Shown: positions 61,850 through 64,000 of the stretch, piece after piece | How the letters are laid out: each line of letters begins with the position of its first letter | Position numbering within the stretch: the first letter of the stretch is position 1 | Assembly (NCBI GenBank): GCA_964019165.1 | Contig: OZ025281.1 | Span: forward strand, 9,166,388 to 9,230,387 | Direction of reading: 5' to 3' | Origin: Mastigias papua | Lineage: Eukaryota; Cnidaria; Scyphozoa; Rhizostomeae; Mastigiidae | Length of the DNA stretch: 64,000 nt | Position numbers and translations under genes: made by a program | The notes under the pieces: generated by a model | Database searches by the model: none | What the model was told of the DNA's origin: nothing | What the model saw: only the letters and a program-made list of their open reading frames with translations

Positions 61850-64000
61850 GGCCAGCCCTACCAGTGGTCTACCACTCGGCCAGCCCTACCAGTGGCCTAC
61901 CACTTGGCCAGACCTACCAGTAGCCTACCACTTGGCTGGCCCTACCAGTAGGCCTACCATCGCTCCTGCAACTCTTCTGCCTCCAGTCCTGCCTGCCAAT
62001 AGGCCTGCTAGCCTGTTACTTTGCCTGCAAATAGACCTGCCTGCATGCATGCCGATAAGCCTGCTTGCCTGCTCATACACCTGCAAATAGGCCTACCAGC
62101 CGATATGACTGTGACTTGTACAGGCAAATGGCTTGCCTGCCTGCTTCCATTACTCACTCACTCACTCACTCACTCACTCAGTCACTCGGTCACTCGGTCA
62201 GTCAGTCAGTCTGGCAATAGGTCTACCACTCGGCCAGCCCTACCAGTGGTCTACCACTAGGCCAGCCCTACCAGTGGTCTACCACTCGGCCAGCCCTACC
62301 AGTGGCCTACCACTTGGCCAGCCCTACCAGTAGCCTACCACTTGGCAGCCCCTACCTGTAGGCCTACCACCGCTCCTGCAACTCTTCTGCAACCAGTCCT
62401 GCCTGCCAATAGGCCTGCTAGCCTGTTACTTTGCCTGCCAATAGGCCTGCCTGCATGCCTGCCGATAAGCCTGCTTGCCAGCTCATACACCTGCAAATAG
62501 GCCTACCTGCCGATATGACTGTGACTGGTCCAGGCAAATGGCTTGCCTGCCTGCTTCCAATACTCACTCACTCATTCGGTCACTCGGTAACTCGGTCATT
62601 CAGTCAGTCTGGCAATAGGTCTACCACTCGGCCAGCTCTACCAGTGGCCTACCACTTGGCCACCCCTACCAGTAGCCTACCACTTGGCTGGCCCTACCAG
62701 TAGGCCTACCACCGCTCCTGCAACTGTTCTGCCTCCAGTCCTGCCTGCCAATAGGCCTGCTAGCCTGCTACTTTGTTTGCCAATAAGCCTGCCTGCATGC
62801 CTGCCAATTACCCTGCTTGCCTGCTCATACACCTGCAAATAGCCCTACCTGCCGATATGACTGTGACTGGTCCAGGCAAATGGCTTGCCTGCCTGCTTCC
62901 AATACTCACTCACTCACTCACTCAGTCACTCGGTCACTCGGTCACTCAGTCAGTCTGGCAATAGGTCTACCACTCGGCCAGCCCTACCAGTGGCCTACCA
63001 CTTGGCCAGCCCTACCAGTAGGCCTACCACCGCCCCTGCAACTGTTCTGCCTCCAGTCCTGCCTGCCAATAGGCCTGCTAGCCTGCTACTTTGCCTGCCA
63101 ATAGGCCTGCCTGCATGCCTGCCTGCCGATAAGCCTGCTTGCCTGCTCATACACCTGCAAATAGGCCTACCTGCCGATATGACTGTGACTGGTCCAGGCA
63201 AATGCCTTGCCTGCCTGCTTCCAATACTCACTCACTCACTCACTCACTCAGTCAGTCAGTCTGGCAATAGGTCTACCACTCGGCCAGCCCTACCAGTGGT
63301 CTTCCACTGGGCCAGCCCTACCACTGGTCTACAACTCGGCCAGCCCTACCAGTGGCCTACCACTTGGCCAGCCCTACGAGTAGCCTACCACTTGGCTGGC
63401 CCTATCAGTAGGTGTATCACCGGTAATGCATCTGTTCTGCCTCCAGTCCTGCCTGCCAATAGGCCTGCTAGCCTGTTACTTTGCCTGCCAATAGGCCTGC
63501 CTGCATGCCTGCCGATAAGCCTGCTTGCCTGCTCATACACCTGCAAATAGGCCTACCTGCCGATATGACTGTGACTGGTCCAGGCCAATGGCTTGCCTGC
63601 CTGCTTCCAATACTCACTCACTCACTCGGTCACTCGGTAACTCGGTCATTCAGTCAGTCTGGCAATAGGTCTACCACTCGGCCAGCCCTACCAGTGTCCT
63701 ACCACTTGGCCAGCCCTACCAGTAGCCTACCACTTGGCTGGCCCTACCAGTAGGCCTACCACCGCTCCTGCAACTGTTCTGCCTCCAGTCCTGCCTGCCA
63801 ATAGGCCTGCTAGCCTGCTACTTTGCCTGCCAATAGGCCTGCCTGCATGCCTGCCGATAAGCCTGCTTGCCTGCTCATACACCTGCAACTAGGCCTACCT
63901 GCCGATATGACTGTGACTGGTCCAGGCAAATGGCTTGCCTGCCTGCTTCCAATACTCACTCACTCACTCTGTCACTCAGTCAGTCTGGCAATAGGTCTAC
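61850..64000. repeat. 7,152-bp unit, copy 2, cut by window end
   Basis: Monomer boxes lie at 62021, 62431, 62773, 63091, 63481 and 63823, each 7,152 bp after a box of copy 1. Agreement holds to the last base, including the ctctgtcactcag tract near 63,968/56,816. One difference was noticed: gcctgcc at about 63,484 against gcttgcc at about 56,332. The remaining 5 kb of this copy, if present, lies beyond the window. Confidence 0.87.

Larger units (their letters stand above)
1..64000. repeat. Higher-order satellite array, ~341-bp monomers, fills window
   Basis: About 188 head-to-tail copies of one monomer family run from the first to the last base, so both ends of the array lie outside the window. 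I phased them on the box ttgcctgcc that follows cta-ctt or tta-ctt. Boxes start at 50 and end at 63,823, 187 intervals averaging 341 bp. Every copy I read has the same orientation. Monomer order is leader, ACTC-type tetranucleotide tract, two to five 28-bp units, trailer. No transposon, gene or unique spacer interrupts it. Length classes (274 to 414 bp) arise from indels of 28, 16, 12 and 4 bp. The + strand is C-rich relative to G. A eukaryotic satellite or large minisatellite is the natural reading; host and chromosomal location cannot be told from the sequence. Confidence 0.97.

Noticed and set aside
1..64000. CRISPR array
   Set aside because: Repeats are contiguous and hundreds of bases long, with no unique spacers between short identical repeats; sub-repeats of 28 bp abut directly.
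1..64000. Repeat-containing protein gene (surface, mucin-like or collagen-like)
   Set aside because: Frame is not kept along the array, in-frame stops recur in nearly every monomer, and indels of 4, 16 and 28 bp are tolerated freely.
1..64000. rDNA spacer, tRNA or other RNA genes, telomere repeat
   Set aside because: I saw no rRNA or tRNA-like sequence and no TTAGGG-type repeat. The tetranucleotide tract is ACTC/GGTC based.
1..64000. CENP-B box or other known centromere protein site
   Set aside because: I looked for a TTCG-N4-A-N2-CGGG-like word in the monomer and did not find one. A centromeric role cannot be claimed from sequence alone.
1..64000. G-quadruplex potential on the minus strand
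   Set aside because: Although the minus strand is G-rich, runs of three or more G are rare and not arranged in sets of four close together.

Overview
The whole 64 kb window is one uninterrupted tandem repeat array. I see no unique sequence and no gene I can support. The array consists of about 188 head-to-tail monomers, all in the same orientation. They can be phased on one recurring box (the first base of ttgcctgcc in ctttgcctgcc). The distance from the first box (50) to the last (63,823) is 187 intervals, a mean of 341 bp. Observed monomer lengths run from 274 to 414 bp. The commonest are 302, 314, 318, 326, 330, 342, 382, 386, 390, 394 and 398 bp. These lengths follow from a few indel steps: one 28-bp sub-repeat, a 12-bp deletion, a 16-bp deletion and 4-bp tetranucleotide slippage.

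Each monomer has four parts, read on the + strand. The first is a C-rich CCTG/CTGC-type leader of about 130 bp containing the word gatatgactgtgactgg. The second is an ACTC/GGTC/AGTC tetranucleotide tract. The third is two to five copies of a 28-bp minisatellite unit (ccagccctaccagtgg plus cctaccactcgg). The fourth is a trailer with the word tgttctgcctccagtcc, leading into the next box.

Above the monomer level the array is a patchwork of large duplications, several of them nearly or apparently perfect. Tandem pairs have periods of 3,073 bp (2,696 onward), 4,409 bp (22,840 to 31,657), 3,802 bp (33,564 to 41,167), 2,782 bp (42,254 to 47,817), 2,076 bp (46,916 to 51,067), 7,152 bp (54,698 to beyond the window end) and 1,281 bp (59,635 onward, nested in the 7,152-bp unit). 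A 6.5-kb block at 9,084-15,613 recurs at 17,516-24,048, and the first 1.9 kb recurs near 11.5 and 20.0 kb. Each period is a whole number of monomers, as unequal exchange between aligned monomers would produce.

Such an array points to a eukaryotic chromosome (satellite or large minisatellite DNA, for example heterochromatic, pericentromeric or subtelomeric). Nothing in the sequence identifies the species or the chromosomal position. The many predicted open frames are by-products of the repeat. They overlap in several frames, mostly start at TTG, end at the same conserved TAG words once per monomer, and follow monomer phase, so I annotate none as genes.
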